64,000 nucleotides of DNA from Pseudomonas fluorescens (GTDB taxonomy: Bacteria > Pseudomonadota > Gammaproteobacteria > Pseudomonadales > Pseudomonadaceae): the NCBI RefSeq assembly GCF_003732425.1, contig NZ_MOBX01000014.1, positions 548,816 to 612,815 of the forward strand. Reading direction: 5' to 3'. Within the stretch, counting starts at the first letter, position 1, and every line of letters starts with the position of its first letter. A program made the position numbers and the translations under genes. Of the stretch, positions 8,538-16,670 are shown in pieces. The notes under the pieces are model-generated. The model ran no database searches. It worked only from the letters and a program-made list of their open reading frames with translations, and had not been told where the DNA came from.

Positions 8538-9004
8538 TGGCCGTTTATGCACGGATCGAGAACGGCGTAGTCGTCGAACGGATCGACACCGGTGACTACG
8601 CAATCAGCCAACTGTTCGCCCCGTCTTTTGTCGAGTCGATGGTGCGAGTGCCGGATGGTCAGGCGGTCGAAATCGGCGCGCCGATCAGTCAGTTGCCGAC
8701 AGCTATCGACCCACTGCCCGCGCAGGAAAGTCCGGTGATCCTCCAGGCGTCGGTTGTTGCAGATCAAGCGCCTTCGACAGCCGAACGTAGCTGGCGTCAG
8801 GCATCCCTTTCAGCGACCGAATGGCTGGTCACTCGCCATCGCGATGAGCAGGAACTGGGGCGCGGAACCTTGCTCAAGGCTGCGCAATATCTGGAGCTGC
8901 TTGAGTACCGACAAGCGCTGCGCGACTGGCCTGATTCTGCGCTTTTCCCCGCAGCGGATTCCCGGCCGTCAGCACCGCTTTGGCTGGTCAGCGTGATTGG
9001 CTGA
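8537..9004 (+). CDS. Tail fibre assembly protein 3
   Basis: 155 residues. The N-terminus is AVYARIENGVVVERIDTGD and the C-terminus carries ATEWLVTRHRDEQELG and YLELLEYRQALRDWP. The YRQALRDWP block recurs in partner 4 (starting 9966), so partners 3 and 4 belong to one family. The family is common directly downstream of Pseudomonas phage and tailocin fibres and is thought to be a fibre chaperone. The start overlaps the fibre 3 stop by one base. Confidence 0.8.
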   Translation: MAVYARIENGVVVERIDTGDYAISQLFAPSFVESMVRVPDGQAVEIGAPISQLPTAIDPLPAQESPVILQASVVADQAPSTAERSWRQASLSATEWLVTRHRDEQELGRGTLLKAAQYLELLEYRQALRDWPDSALFPAADSRPSAPLWLVSVIG

Positions 9005-9042
9005 ATTCGCCCCGAACTGTATTTCAATCAAGGAGATGAACA

Positions 9043-9963
9043 TTGGACTACCCAAAAAGTGTGCCCAGTGTCGGCCTGGTCAATGGCCAGTTTGTCGATG
9101 AGGACCCGATTGCCGGAAAACCCGGCTCGCTGATCCCGGCGGCGTGGGGTAACAGCGTCACGCAAGAAATTCTCAACGTCCTTCAGGCGGCCGGCATGAC
9201 GCCGAACGAGTCGTCGAACAATCAGTTGTTGGCAGCGTTGCGCAGTCCGGCGCTGTTCATGACTGCGCCGCAGTTTGATGGCGGACGCTCGGCAGCAACG
9301 TCCGAGTTTGTGCAGCGGGCGCTGGGCAGCTATGCCAGTGCTCGTGGTATATCCACCGCCGCCCAATTGACTCAGGCCGATGTCGGCTGCTCAATCGGTC
9401 TGGGCGGTAACGCGGCATATACCGTGACGCTTCCGGATGCCGCTGCGGTGCCAAGCGGCGCGACGATTAGCCTGCATTGCCGTAACAGTGCGCCCGTCAC
9501 GGTGGCCAGTAAAACCGGCACGCAGATCAGTCCGCAAGGGGCTTATCTGGCGTCGATCGTGATGAACAATGGGGAGAGTGCGAACTTCGTCAGGGAGTCT
9601 GGAGTGTGGGTGGTCTATGGCACCGCTGCGCTGAAGTATTCAGCTAATTACGCCGCACAGTTCGCCACATCGGGATATCAAAAGTTTCCCAGCGGTTTGA
9701 TCATTCAGTGGGTAACGGGGGGCTCCGATGCGAATGGCAACATGACGGTGTCCTTGCCGATCAGGTTTCCCAATGCTGTCCTCGGCGGTGTTGCCAATGA
9801 AGGCTATCCGGCAGGTTGGGGGAGCTCCAACGTCACCGTTTGGGCATTTGACGGCGCGAACTCCACTACAACGACAGTGGTTGCGCGGGTCCGAAATGTG
9901 CTGGCTGCAAGTGTGAAGGCTGAGCCGGGTATCTCGGGCCGTATTCTGGTTTGGGGGTACTGA
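9043..9963 (+). CDS. Tail fibre protein 4, gp53-like C-terminus
   Basis: 306 residues. The start is TTG, unlike the ATG of the other four fibres; an AAGGAGATGAA ribosome site lies just upstream and the next residues, DYPKSVPSVGLVNGQF, match the shared attachment domain. The C-terminal 100 residues follow the gp53-like fibre tip pattern (GYQKFPSGLIIQWVTG, then a beta domain ending GRILVWGY). The middle, STAAQLTQADVGCSIGLGGN, is a beta-helical shaft segment. Its partner gene begins 2 bases after the stop. Confidence 0.88.
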   Translation: MDYPKSVPSVGLVNGQFVDEDPIAGKPGSLIPAAWGNSVTQEILNVLQAAGMTPNESSNNQLLAALRSPALFMTAPQFDGGRSAATSEFVQRALGSYASARGISTAAQLTQADVGCSIGLGGNAAYTVTLPDAAAVPSGATISLHCRNSAPVTVASKTGTQISPQGAYLASIVMNNGESANFVRESGVWVVYGTAALKYSANYAAQFATSGYQKFPSGLIIQWVTGGSDANGNMTVSLPIRFPNAVLGGVANEGYPAGWGSSNVTVWAFDGANSTTTTVVARVRNVLAASVKAEPGISGRILVWGY

Positions 9964-9965
9964 CC

Positions 9966-10394
9966 ATGACGATTTACTTTTATGCACAAAGTCTCGGCTT
10001 TGATCGCGTCGACAGCGCGCTTCCTGAACTGCCTGCAGGGGCGGTGGAAATCACCCAGGCGCAATACACCGAACTGTTTGCCGGGCAGGCTAGTGGCAAA
10101 GTCATCAGCGCCAGTGCCAGTGGTCAGCCCGTTTTGACCGACCCCGTCGTTTCTCCTGAAACGCTTGCCAGCCACGAGCGCGCATGGCGCAACCGCGTTC
10201 TGCAAAACACCCAGTGGCTGGTGTTTCGTGATGCCGAAGAACTGGAGGTGGGTGAGGGCACGACCCTGCGTACCGAGGAGTTCAAAGAACTCCTGGCCTA
10301 TCGGCAGGCGCTGCGCGACTGGCCCAATCATCCAGACTTCCCGGAGGCGCGTTCGCGCCCGGTCGAGCCTGACTGGCTTGAAGATTTGCTGTAG
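9966..10394 (+). CDS. Tail fibre assembly protein 4
   Basis: 142 residues from the ATG at 9966. The C-terminal half (RAWRNRVLQNTQWLVFRDAE, then LLAYRQALRDWPNHPDFP) is clearly related to partner 3. The N-terminal half, TIYFYAQSLGFDRVDSALPE, differs, as expected if it matches the fibre tip of its own module. The likely role is folding or attachment of fibre 4. Confidence 0.8.
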   Translation: MTIYFYAQSLGFDRVDSALPELPAGAVEITQAQYTELFAGQASGKVISASASGQPVLTDPVVSPETLASHERAWRNRVLQNTQWLVFRDAEELEVGEGTTLRTEEFKELLAYRQALRDWPNHPDFPEARSRPVEPDWLEDLL

Positions 10395-10437
10395 GCCAAT
10401 GGCTGAGCGGTTCGCTCTCAATCAAGGATAGATATAC

Positions 10438-11640
10438 ATGGATTACCCAAAAAGCGTTCCTGGCTCAGGCTTGGTCGACGGCAAGTTTGTCGATGAAGAT
10501 GCCATCGCTGGAACACCGGGATCGTTGATTCCGGCGAGCTGGGGCAACAGTGTTACTCAGGAAATACTCAGCGCAATTACCGCAGCGGGGTTGAGCCCGG
10601 ATGAGCAGCAGACCGACCAATTGGCGCAAGCGATCCGGCAGTTGTCCAGACCCGACCCGATGCAACAATTTCCTGTGCAGGTGTATCGCAGGAATCTGCT
10701 CATTAATGGCGATTTCCGAATCTGGCAGCGTGGGGCGAGCAATCAGGCCCCCAATATCGGTGGTTACGTGGCAGACCGTTTTCGTTGCGACTGGAACGGC
10801 AACGCCGGAGTAAGTATCACGCGTCAGACGTTTCCACTCGGGCAAGGGGAGGTTCCTGGCGAACCTGCCTGTTTCATGCGCTGGCAACAAACTGCGGCAG
10901 GCGCAGGGGCAACGACTCACAGAATTTCACAAAGTATCGAATCGGTCAGAACACTCGCCGGTAGGACTGCAACATTGACGTTCTGGGCGCGATCCGATGC
11001 CGCGCGGCCATTGCAAGTCGCCATCGCCCAACAATTCGGTGTGGGAGGATCGGCCGCTGTTGTGAGGGTTGTTGACGTCTTTCAGCTGAGTACAACGTGG
11101 AGCCGACACACAGCAACGTTTCAGGTGCCTGCCATTTCCGGAAAAATGCAAGGGGCCAGCGATTGCCTGACATTGTCTTTCGACCTGCCTTTGAATGTTT
11201 TGCAGACGGTCGATCTGACCCTTGTGCAGCTGGAGGAGGGACCTGTTTCCACGCCTTTCGAAGTTCGACCACTCGCCGAAGAACTGATGTTGTGTCAGCG
11301 CTATTACGAAAAGTCTTTTGCGAGCGGAATACCGGTCAGGGCAAACAACGGAACCAACACCTGTATTTCGACATTTACCCAAGTACCGTCAGGCAACATG
11401 GGGCAATACGGTATGACCATCGGTTTTCTGGTGCAGAAAAGAGTTCAGCCCACCGTGACCGCGTATTGCCCGGCTGACAGCAGCAATCAAGTCTGGAATC
11501 AAACGATCAGCAAGGCATGCACTGGCACTACGTTGCAAGGTGTAACGGATCGCAGTATTTCATTTGCAACTGTCACGCCTGTAGGAAGTGCCCCTGGGCA
11601 AACCTTGCAACTGGAATGGACAGCGGACGCGGAAATCTAG
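10438..11640 (+). CDS. Tail fibre protein 5, carbohydrate-binding-like domain
   Basis: 400 residues, the longest fibre in the array. The first 60 residues are the shared attachment domain. From about residue 84 the pattern NLLINGDFRIWQRG, then YVADRFRCDW, and later LEEGPVSTPFEVRPLAEEL with CQRYYEKSF is that of a domain found in many phage tail proteins, with a jelly-roll fold related to carbohydrate-binding modules. It could bind surface polysaccharide. The first bases before the ATG lack a strong ribosome site. A small partner gene follows 10 bases later. Confidence 0.87.
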   Translation: MDYPKSVPGSGLVDGKFVDEDAIAGTPGSLIPASWGNSVTQEILSAITAAGLSPDEQQTDQLAQAIRQLSRPDPMQQFPVQVYRRNLLINGDFRIWQRGASNQAPNIGGYVADRFRCDWNGNAGVSITRQTFPLGQGEVPGEPACFMRWQQTAAGAGATTHRISQSIESVRTLAGRTATLTFWARSDAARPLQVAIAQQFGVGGSAAVVRVVDVFQLSTTWSRHTATFQVPAISGKMQGASDCLTLSFDLPLNVLQTVDLTLVQLEEGPVSTPFEVRPLAEELMLCQRYYEKSFASGIPVRANNGTNTCISTFTQVPSGNMGQYGMTIGFLVQKRVQPTVTAYCPADSSNQVWNQTISKACTGTTLQGVTDRSISFATVTPVGSAPGQTLQLEWTADAEI

Positions 11641-11650
11641 GAGAGAATTC

Positions 11651-11869
11651 ATGACCTATCAATTGACCGCTTGCGGTGTACTGCGCACGGAGGATTCAGC
11701 GTTCATCCCACCTGATCCAACCAATCGTGACTGGCTTGAATATCAGGAGTGGCTTTTATCGGGCGGTCAGGTGCAGTCCCCCGAGGGAACACTTGGAGAA
11801 GCCGTAGAGCAGAGCACCCTGAAAAGTCTGGCAAATAAATGGCTGGCAGGCCTTGGCCGTCAACCATGA
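11651..11869 (+). CDS. Small fibre-associated protein 5
   Basis: 72 residues, starting at the ATG at 11651 after GGAGAGAATTC. The sequence TYQLTACGVLRTEDSAFIPP, then DWLEYQEWLLSGGQVQSPE, is seen in short proteins beside phage fibre genes. It is about half the length of partners 3 and 4 and lacks their YRQALRDWP block. It may be a minimal assembly factor for fibre 5 or the remnant of a longer one. Confidence 0.6.
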   Translation: MTYQLTACGVLRTEDSAFIPPDPTNRDWLEYQEWLLSGGQVQSPEGTLGEAVEQSTLKSLANKWLAGLGRQP

Positions 11870-11905
11870 TTCAATCGGGGCAATATCCAGGGAGGATCAA
11901 GCATT

Positions 11906-12472
11906 ATGCAAATAACTGAAAACAACCTTATCGACATCATGCCCAACGCCCGCTCCCAAGCGGGCGTTTTTGTTTCTGCACTCAACAGTGCCATGGCTCG
12001 CCGCCATATTGACTCGCCCAAACGTGTCGCGGCGTTCCTCGCGCAAATCGGACACGAGTCGGGTCAATTGCGTTACGTGCGCGAACTGGGCAACAACCAG
12101 TACCTGAGCAAGTACGACACCGGGACGCTGGCGCTGCGTCTGGGCAACACGCCCGAGGCCGATGGCGATGGACAGAAATATCGCGGTCGCGGGCTGATTC
12201 AGATCACTGGCCGCAGTAACTATCGTCAGTGCAGCCTCGGATTGTTCGGCGATGAACGTTTGTTGTCCCTGCCCGAACTCCTCGAACAACCACAATGGGC
12301 CGCCGAGTCCGCAGCATGGTTCTGGGAGCAGAAAGGTTTGAACGCACTGGCCGACCGCGACGAGTTCAACACCATTACCCGGCGCATCAACGGCGGGTTG
12401 AACGGTTTGCAGGATCGCCTGGAAATCTGGGCGCGGGCGAGGGCGGTGCTATGCCAATCCCCTGGCGAGTGA
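11906..12472 (+). CDS. Endolysin, glycoside hydrolase family 19
   Basis: 188 residues. The catalytic core follows the GH19 pattern: AAFLAQIGHESGQL with the probable acid Glu at residue 51, then YRGRGLIQITGRSNY near residue 92 and AAWFWEQKGLNALAD further on. It cuts the glycan backbone of peptidoglycan to release tailocin particles. The ATG at 11906 follows GGAGGATC. Codons 14-21 contain a complete terminator-like hairpin (separate entry). The 3' end overlaps the spanin gene by 22 bases. No holin gene is seen nearby; it may lie upstream of the window. Confidence 0.9.
   Translation: MQITENNLIDIMPNARSQAGVFVSALNSAMARRHIDSPKRVAAFLAQIGHESGQLRYVRELGNNQYLSKYDTGTLALRLGNTPEADGDGQKYRGRGLIQITGRSNYRQCSLGLFGDERLLSLPELLEQPQWAAESAAWFWEQKGLNALADRDEFNTITRRINGGLNGLQDRLEIWARARAVLCQSPGE
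11946..11976 (+). terminator. Terminator-like hairpin within the endolysin coding sequence
   Basis: ACGCCCGC pairs with GCGGGCGT across a 6-base loop and TTTTTGTTT follows at once. It lies about 40 bases after the start codon, so it could attenuate transcription of the lysis genes. It may alternatively be a side effect of the conserved codons. Confidence 0.55.
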
Positions 12473-12969
12473 TCGGCATCCTGTTGCTGGCCGCTGGTGC
12501 GTTTGCAGCGGCCTGGCAGTTTCAGGAGTGGCGCTACGGTCGGCAACTGGCCGAGCAGGCCCGGTTAAACGCCGAAACCCTCAATCAACTGACGCAGACC
12601 GCCGCGACCGCGCAACAGGCCGAGCAGGATAAACGCCTGGCGCTGGAGCAGCGGCTCGCGACCAGTGAACAAACCCATTATCGAGCGCTGAGCGATGCCC
12701 AACGTGATCAGGATCGCCTGCGCGATCGCCTTGCCACTGCTGATCTGCGCCTGTCAGTCCTCATCGACGCAGGCGACGCTGCCCCAGGCTGCAACGTGCC
12801 AGCCACCACCGGCGCCAGCGGCGTGGATCATGCAACCGTACGCGCCCGACTTGACCCGGCGCATGCTCAACGAATTATCGCCATCACCGACAGCGGCGAC
12901 CGTGGACTGATCGCCTTGCAGGCGTGTCAGGCCTATGTCAGAGCGCTGGCGCCCGAACATTTTGAATGA
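12451..12969 (+). CDS. Inner-membrane spanin (Rz-like)
   Basis: 172 residues from the ATG at 12451, inside the end of the endolysin gene. Residues 5-21 (WRVIGILLLAAGAFAAAW) form one N-terminal membrane anchor, followed by a long Gln/Ala/Glu-rich coiled coil to about residue 105, the usual i-spanin layout. The C-terminal part is periplasmic. It bridges to the outer-membrane lipoprotein encoded within its own gene and fuses the two membranes in the final step of lysis. Sequence similarity to other Rz proteins is normally low, so topology and position carry the call. Confidence 0.85.
   Translation: MPIPWRVIGILLLAAGAFAAAWQFQEWRYGRQLAEQARLNAETLNQLTQTAATAQQAEQDKRLALEQRLATSEQTHYRALSDAQRDQDRLRDRLATADLRLSVLIDAGDAAPGCNVPATTGASGVDHATVRARLDPAHAQRIIAITDSGDRGLIALQACQAYVRALAPEHFE
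12695..12910 (+). CDS. Outer-membrane spanin lipoprotein (Rz1-like), nested
   Basis: 71 residues, entirely inside the Rz-like gene in the +1 frame. It starts MPNVIRIACAIALPLLICAC: a signal peptide with a lipobox ending at Cys20 (ICA|C). The mature part is short and Pro-rich (QPPPAPAA), the classic Rz1 composition. A 71-residue frame with a lipobox, nested in the right gene, is very unlikely by chance. The start is an ATG with a weak upstream ribosome site. Confidence 0.85.
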   Translation: MPNVIRIACAIALPLLICACQSSSTQATLPQAATCQPPPAPAAWIMQPYAPDLTRRMLNELSPSPTAATVD

Positions 12970-13036
12970 GTCTGTGTATTGAAAGCGCAACCTGCTCGTG
13001 TACGGTGGAGGCATTCCACACGATCCGGAGCACGCC

Positions 13037-13537
13037 GTGAAAGAGATCACTCAACTGGCCGCCGACCTTGGCCGACGTCTGCAACTGCTCAATGCCCACG
13101 TCACCACCGCTGAATCCTGTACCGGTGGCGGGATTGCCGAAGCGATCACGCGGATCCCGGGCAGTTCGGCGTGGTTCGAGGCCGGTTACGTCACGTACTC
13201 CAACCGGCAGAAAACCCAGCAACTGAATGTGTCGGCCGAGTTGTTCGAGTCGGTGGGCGCTGTCAGTCGCGAGGTCGTTGAGGCGATGGTGCGTGGCGCT
13301 CAGGAGAAGAGTCTGGCGCGATTTGCCGTGGCGGTCAGTGGTGTGGCCGGGCCGGACGGCGGCTCGCCCAACAAACCGGTCGGTACGGTGTGGCTGGCCT
13401 GGGGCGTTGGCGAGACGGTCACCACTGAGGTTCAGCACTTCCCCGGCAACCGCGACGAAGTCCGCCGACAAACGGTGAAGGCCGCGCTAGAGGGGCTCCT
13501 GCGACTAGCGGCACGAGAAATCGAAAATCAGGGGTAG
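13037..13537 (+). CDS. CinA-family amidohydrolase (PncC-type, NMN deamidase)
   Basis: 166 residues from a GTG at 13037, preceded by CGGAG. The protein is the single CinA C-terminal domain, without the N-terminal MoaB-like domain. The signature TAESCTGGGIAEAIT with the catalytic Ser, and AVSGVAGPDGGSPNKPVGTVWLA further on, are those of nicotinamide mononucleotide deamidases, which recycle NMN to nicotinate mononucleotide. The gene stands between the tailocin cluster and recA, a conserved junction in this group of Pseudomonas. Confidence 0.9.
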   Translation: MKEITQLAADLGRRLQLLNAHVTTAESCTGGGIAEAITRIPGSSAWFEAGYVTYSNRQKTQQLNVSAELFESVGAVSREVVEAMVRGAQEKSLARFAVAVSGVAGPDGGSPNKPVGTVWLAWGVGETVTTEVQHFPGNRDEVRRQTVKAALEGLLRLAAREIENQG

Positions 13538-13564
13538 GCGATCCGCGAACGCTGTGGAATAATA

Positions 13565-13580
13565 CTGGCTACTTATACAG
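13565..13580 (+). promoter_or_regulatory. LexA box (SOS operator) upstream of recA
   Basis: CTGGCTACTTATACAG has the CTG-N10-CAG form of gamma-proteobacterial LexA sites and lies 41-56 bases before the recA ATG. Confidence 0.9.
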
Positions 13581-13620
13581 GTGTTGGCCGTCAGGCCTTA
13601 TTGATTACGTGAGGACTTTA

Positions 13621-14679
13621 ATGGACGACAACAAGAAGAAAGCCTTGGCTGCGGCCCTGGGTCAGATCGAACGTCAATTCGGCAAGGGTGCCGTAATGCG
13701 TATGGGCGATCAGGACCGTCAGGCGATCCCGGCTATCTCCACTGGCTCTCTGGGCCTGGACATCGCACTCGGCATTGGCGGTCTGCCAAAAGGCCGTATC
13801 GTTGAAATCTACGGTCCTGAATCTTCCGGTAAAACCACGCTGACCTTGTCCGTGATCGCCCAGGCGCAAAAAGCCGGTGCGACCTGCGCATTCGTCGACG
13901 CCGAACACGCCCTCGATCCTGAGTACGCCGGCAAACTTGGCGTCAACGTCGACGACTTGCTGGTGTCCCAGCCGGACACCGGCGAACAGGCCCTGGAAAT
14001 CACCGACATGCTGGTGCGCTCCAACGCCGTTGACGTGATCATTGTCGACTCCGTGGCAGCCCTGGTACCGAAGGCTGAAATCGAAGGCGAAATGGGTGAC
14101 ATGCACGTGGGCCTGCAAGCCCGTCTGATGTCCCAGGCGCTGCGTAAAATCACCGGTAACATCAAGAACGCCAACTGCCTGGTGATCTTCATCAACCAGA
14201 TCCGTATGAAGATCGGCGTGATGTTCGGTAGCCCGGAAACCACTACCGGTGGTAACGCGCTGAAGTTCTACGCCTCGGTCCGTCTCGACATCCGCCGTAC
14301 CGGCGCGGTGAAGGAAGGCGACGAAGTGGTCGGCAGCGAAACCCGCGTCAAGGTTGTGAAGAACAAGGTCGCTTCGCCGTTCCGTCAGGCCGAGTTCCAG
14401 ATTCTTTATGGCAAGGGTATCTACCTCAACGGGGAGATGATCGACCTGGGCGTGCTGCACGGTTTCGTCGAGAAGTCCGGCGCCTGGTATGCCTACGAAG
14501 GCACCAAGATCGGTCAGGGCAAGGCCAACTCGGCCAAGTTCCTGGCGGATAACCCGGAAATCGCCGCGAAGCTCGAGAAGCAACTGCGTGACAAACTGCT
14601 GTCGCCAGCAGTGATCGCCGACTCCAAGGCCTCTGCAGTCAAAGAGACTGAAGACGACCTGGCTGACGCTGATATCTGA
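13621..14679 (+). CDS. recA: Recombinase RecA
   Basis: 352 residues from the ATG at 13621, preceded by GAGG; an in-frame GTG at 13609 is not used in known RecA proteins. Walker A is GPESSGKTT at residues 65-73. The L2-region pattern and the acidic C-terminal tail (ETEDDLADADI) are intact. It forms the filament on single-stranded DNA that drives strand exchange and LexA self-cleavage. Regulation by LexA is shown by the box at 13565. recX follows 8 bases after the stop, and both share the terminator after recX. Confidence 0.99.
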   Translation: MDDNKKKALAAALGQIERQFGKGAVMRMGDQDRQAIPAISTGSLGLDIALGIGGLPKGRIVEIYGPESSGKTTLTLSVIAQAQKAGATCAFVDAEHALDPEYAGKLGVNVDDLLVSQPDTGEQALEITDMLVRSNAVDVIIVDSVAALVPKAEIEGEMGDMHVGLQARLMSQALRKITGNIKNANCLVIFINQIRMKIGVMFGSPETTTGGNALKFYASVRLDIRRTGAVKEGDEVVGSETRVKVVKNKVASPFRQAEFQILYGKGIYLNGEMIDLGVLHGFVEKSGAWYAYEGTKIGQGKANSAKFLADNPEIAAKLEKQLRDKLLSPAVIADSKASAVKETEDDLADADI

Positions 14680-14687
14680 TTACAGCG

Positions 14688-15158
14688 ATGACCACCGCCG
14701 TACTCGATACCCTCGTCGCGGTGCGGCGAACCGCCATGGACCTGCTCGCACGTCGCGAGCACGGTCGAGTCGAGTTGACGCGTAAATTGCGACAACGCGG
14801 CGCAGAGGCGGAGATGATCGAAACAGCCCTCGACCGTTTGACGGAAGAGGGGCTGCTTTCAGAAGCCCGTTACCTTGAAAGCTTTGTTTCCTACCGCGCC
14901 CGTTCCGGCTATGGCCCTCTGCGGATTCGCGAAGAGCTGAGCCAACGCGGTTTGCAACGCGCCGATATCGAACTCGCCCTGCGCGAAAGTGGTATCAGTT
15001 GGCAGGAGCAATTGCAGGAGACGTGGCAACGCAAGTTCTCCGGGCATTTACCGATTGACGCAAAAGAACGGGCCAAGCAGGGCCGTTTCCTGGCCTATCG
15101 GGGGTTCTCGATGGAGATGATCAACCGCTTGTTCAGCGGTCGAGGGATGGACGATTAA
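14688..15158 (+). CDS. recX: Regulatory protein RecX
   Basis: 156 residues, the usual RecX length. The family's three-helix repeats are visible: AMDLLARREHGRVELTRKL, AEMIETALDRLTEEGLLSE, and the later RFLAYRGFSMEMINRLF. It binds inside the RecA filament and limits its extension. The ATG lies 8 bases after the recA stop, so it is transcribed as part of the SOS-controlled recA unit. A strong terminator follows the stop. Confidence 0.97.
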   Translation: MTTAVLDTLVAVRRTAMDLLARREHGRVELTRKLRQRGAEAEMIETALDRLTEEGLLSEARYLESFVSYRARSGYGPLRIREELSQRGLQRADIELALRESGISWQEQLQETWQRKFSGHLPIDAKERAKQGRFLAYRGFSMEMINRLFSGRGMDD

Positions 15159-15173
15159 ATCGCTACAATAAAA

Positions 15174-15209
15174 ACGGCCCGCTATGAAAATAGCGGGCCG
15201 TTTTTTTTT
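15174..15209. terminator. Intrinsic terminator after recX, probably bidirectional
   Basis: An 11-bp stem (ACGGCCCGCTA with TAGCGGGCCGT), 6-base loop and nine T residues on the + side. The A-run before the stem also makes it work for the convergent LOG gene that ends at 15214. Confidence 0.93.
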
Positions 15210-15213
15210 GCCT

Positions 15214-16332
15214 TCAGATTGCCTTTGACGGCTCGCGGCTGCGTTGTGCTGTTGGGGGTCTTAAGTCGGCCCAGTTTTCCGGCAGGTTGATGTAATCAAT
15301 CAACTCCCTCAGACGCCCGTGAGTGCGGGCATTGAAGGCGAAGGCCAGTCGCGTCAGATGGCTGAACTGCGCATCATCCTGTTCCTCACCGCTGTAGGCA
15401 TGTTGATGAAACTGGTCGCTCAGGCACAGATCGGCAAAGGCCTCCTGCATATGTTCCAGCGCTTGATCGCTAAGTTTGTGATTCATGCGGATCACGAATT
15501 GGCGCTTGAGCCAGCGGCTGGAGTGGAAGTTACTGTAGAACTGGTTGATCTGTTCCACCGCTTCCTCAACGGTGTAAACCAGTCGCATCAGTTTCAGATC
15601 GGTCGGCAAGATGTAATGGTTTTCCTCCAGTTGCTGGCGGATGAAGTCCATCGCGCCTTGCCAGAATGTGCCGCCCGGCGCATCCAGAAGCACCACCGGC
15701 ACCAATGGACTTTTACCGGTCTGGATCAGCGTTAGCACTTCCAGCGCTTCATCCAGCGTGCCGAACCCGCCGGGGCATAAAACCAGAGCGTCAGCCTCTT
15801 TGACGAAAAACAACTTGCGGGTGAAGAAGAAGTGGAACGGCAGCAGATTGCCGGTGCCATCGACCGTGGGGTTGGCATGTTGTTCGAAGGGCAGGGTGAT
15901 ATTGAACCCGAGGCTGTGATCGCGCCCGGCGCCTTCGTGCGCGGCGGCCATGATGCCGCCCCCGGCGCCGGTGATGACCATCATTCCCGAACGCGTCAAA
16001 GCCGCACCGAGCTCGCGGGCCATGGCATACAACGGATGTTCGACCGGCGTGCGCGCCGAGCCGAACACGGTGACTTTGCGTCGGCCCTTGAACTGCTCCA
16101 GTACCCGAAACGCCTGTTCCAATTCGCGCAGGGCTTGCAAGGTGATCTTGGCGTTCCAGCGATTGTGATCTTCCTGGGCCATGCGTAGCACGGTCAGAAT
16201 CATGTCGCGGTAGATAGGGATATTCGGACTGTTGGGGGAAACACGGTTGAGTTGTTCTTCGACCTTGCTGATGAGGTCGGGGCCGCTTTCCTGAAAATGA
16301 CGGCTGAGCAAGTCATTCGGTTGGTAAGGCAT
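15214..16332 (-). CDS. LOG-family protein (nucleotide 5'-monophosphate nucleosidase type)
   Basis: 372 residues, longer than the usual 180-220-residue LOG proteins because of helical N- and C-terminal extensions. The core Rossmann fold (about residues 95-250) contains TGAGGGIMAAAHEGA and CPGGFGTLDEALEVL, the PGGxGTxxE signature of LOG/PpnN enzymes that remove the base from nucleoside monophosphates. The old label lysine decarboxylase is wrong for this family. The length is between that of plain LOG proteins and E. coli PpnN, and the exact substrate is open. Confidence 0.85.
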   Translation of the reverse strand: MPYQPNDLLSRHFQESGPDLISKVEEQLNRVSPNSPNIPIYRDMILTVLRMAQEDHNRWNAKITLQALRELEQAFRVLEQFKGRRKVTVFGSARTPVEHPLYAMARELGAALTRSGMMVITGAGGGIMAAAHEGAGRDHSLGFNITLPFEQHANPTVDGTGNLLPFHFFFTRKLFFVKEADALVLCPGGFGTLDEALEVLTLIQTGKSPLVPVVLLDAPGGTFWQGAMDFIRQQLEENHYILPTDLKLMRLVYTVEEAVEQINQFYSNFHSSRWLKRQFVIRMNHKLSDQALEHMQEAFADLCLSDQFHQHAYSGEEQDDAQFSHLTRLAFAFNARTHGRLRELIDYINLPENWADLRPPTAQRSREPSKAI

Positions 16333-16670
16333 TCAACGTCTCCTTCTGCACAGAGCGGATGGCCCTGACGAGCGGCGTCAGTGCCGCGCTGCAAAAAACA
16401 CACGATCGGCAGTTCCTTGCCTGCCGTTGAAAAATGATCGGGAATACTCTGAATCTAGACCCTTGCACGCATTTGCGCTGACTTGATCATTGCGCCGTAA
16501 AGTTTTGGCTGGCAACCGTTTATTGATTTTCCGCCCGTTGTTTCACCGCTCGTCCGAACGTACACCGAACCGCAAACCCTCTGATTAACTAAAGTACAGG
16601 CGCCTTGCGACAGCTTTGCGTATAGGCGCATGCGATTCAAGGATTTGCGGGTGGCAAGGAGGCGGGACAC
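16333..16670. other. Intergenic region, divergent promoters expected
   Basis: 338 bases between the divergently read LOG gene and the small CDS at 16671. No repeat of the three local families, no clear hairpin with a T-run and no convincing sigma-70 hexamer pair were found. Confidence 0.5.
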
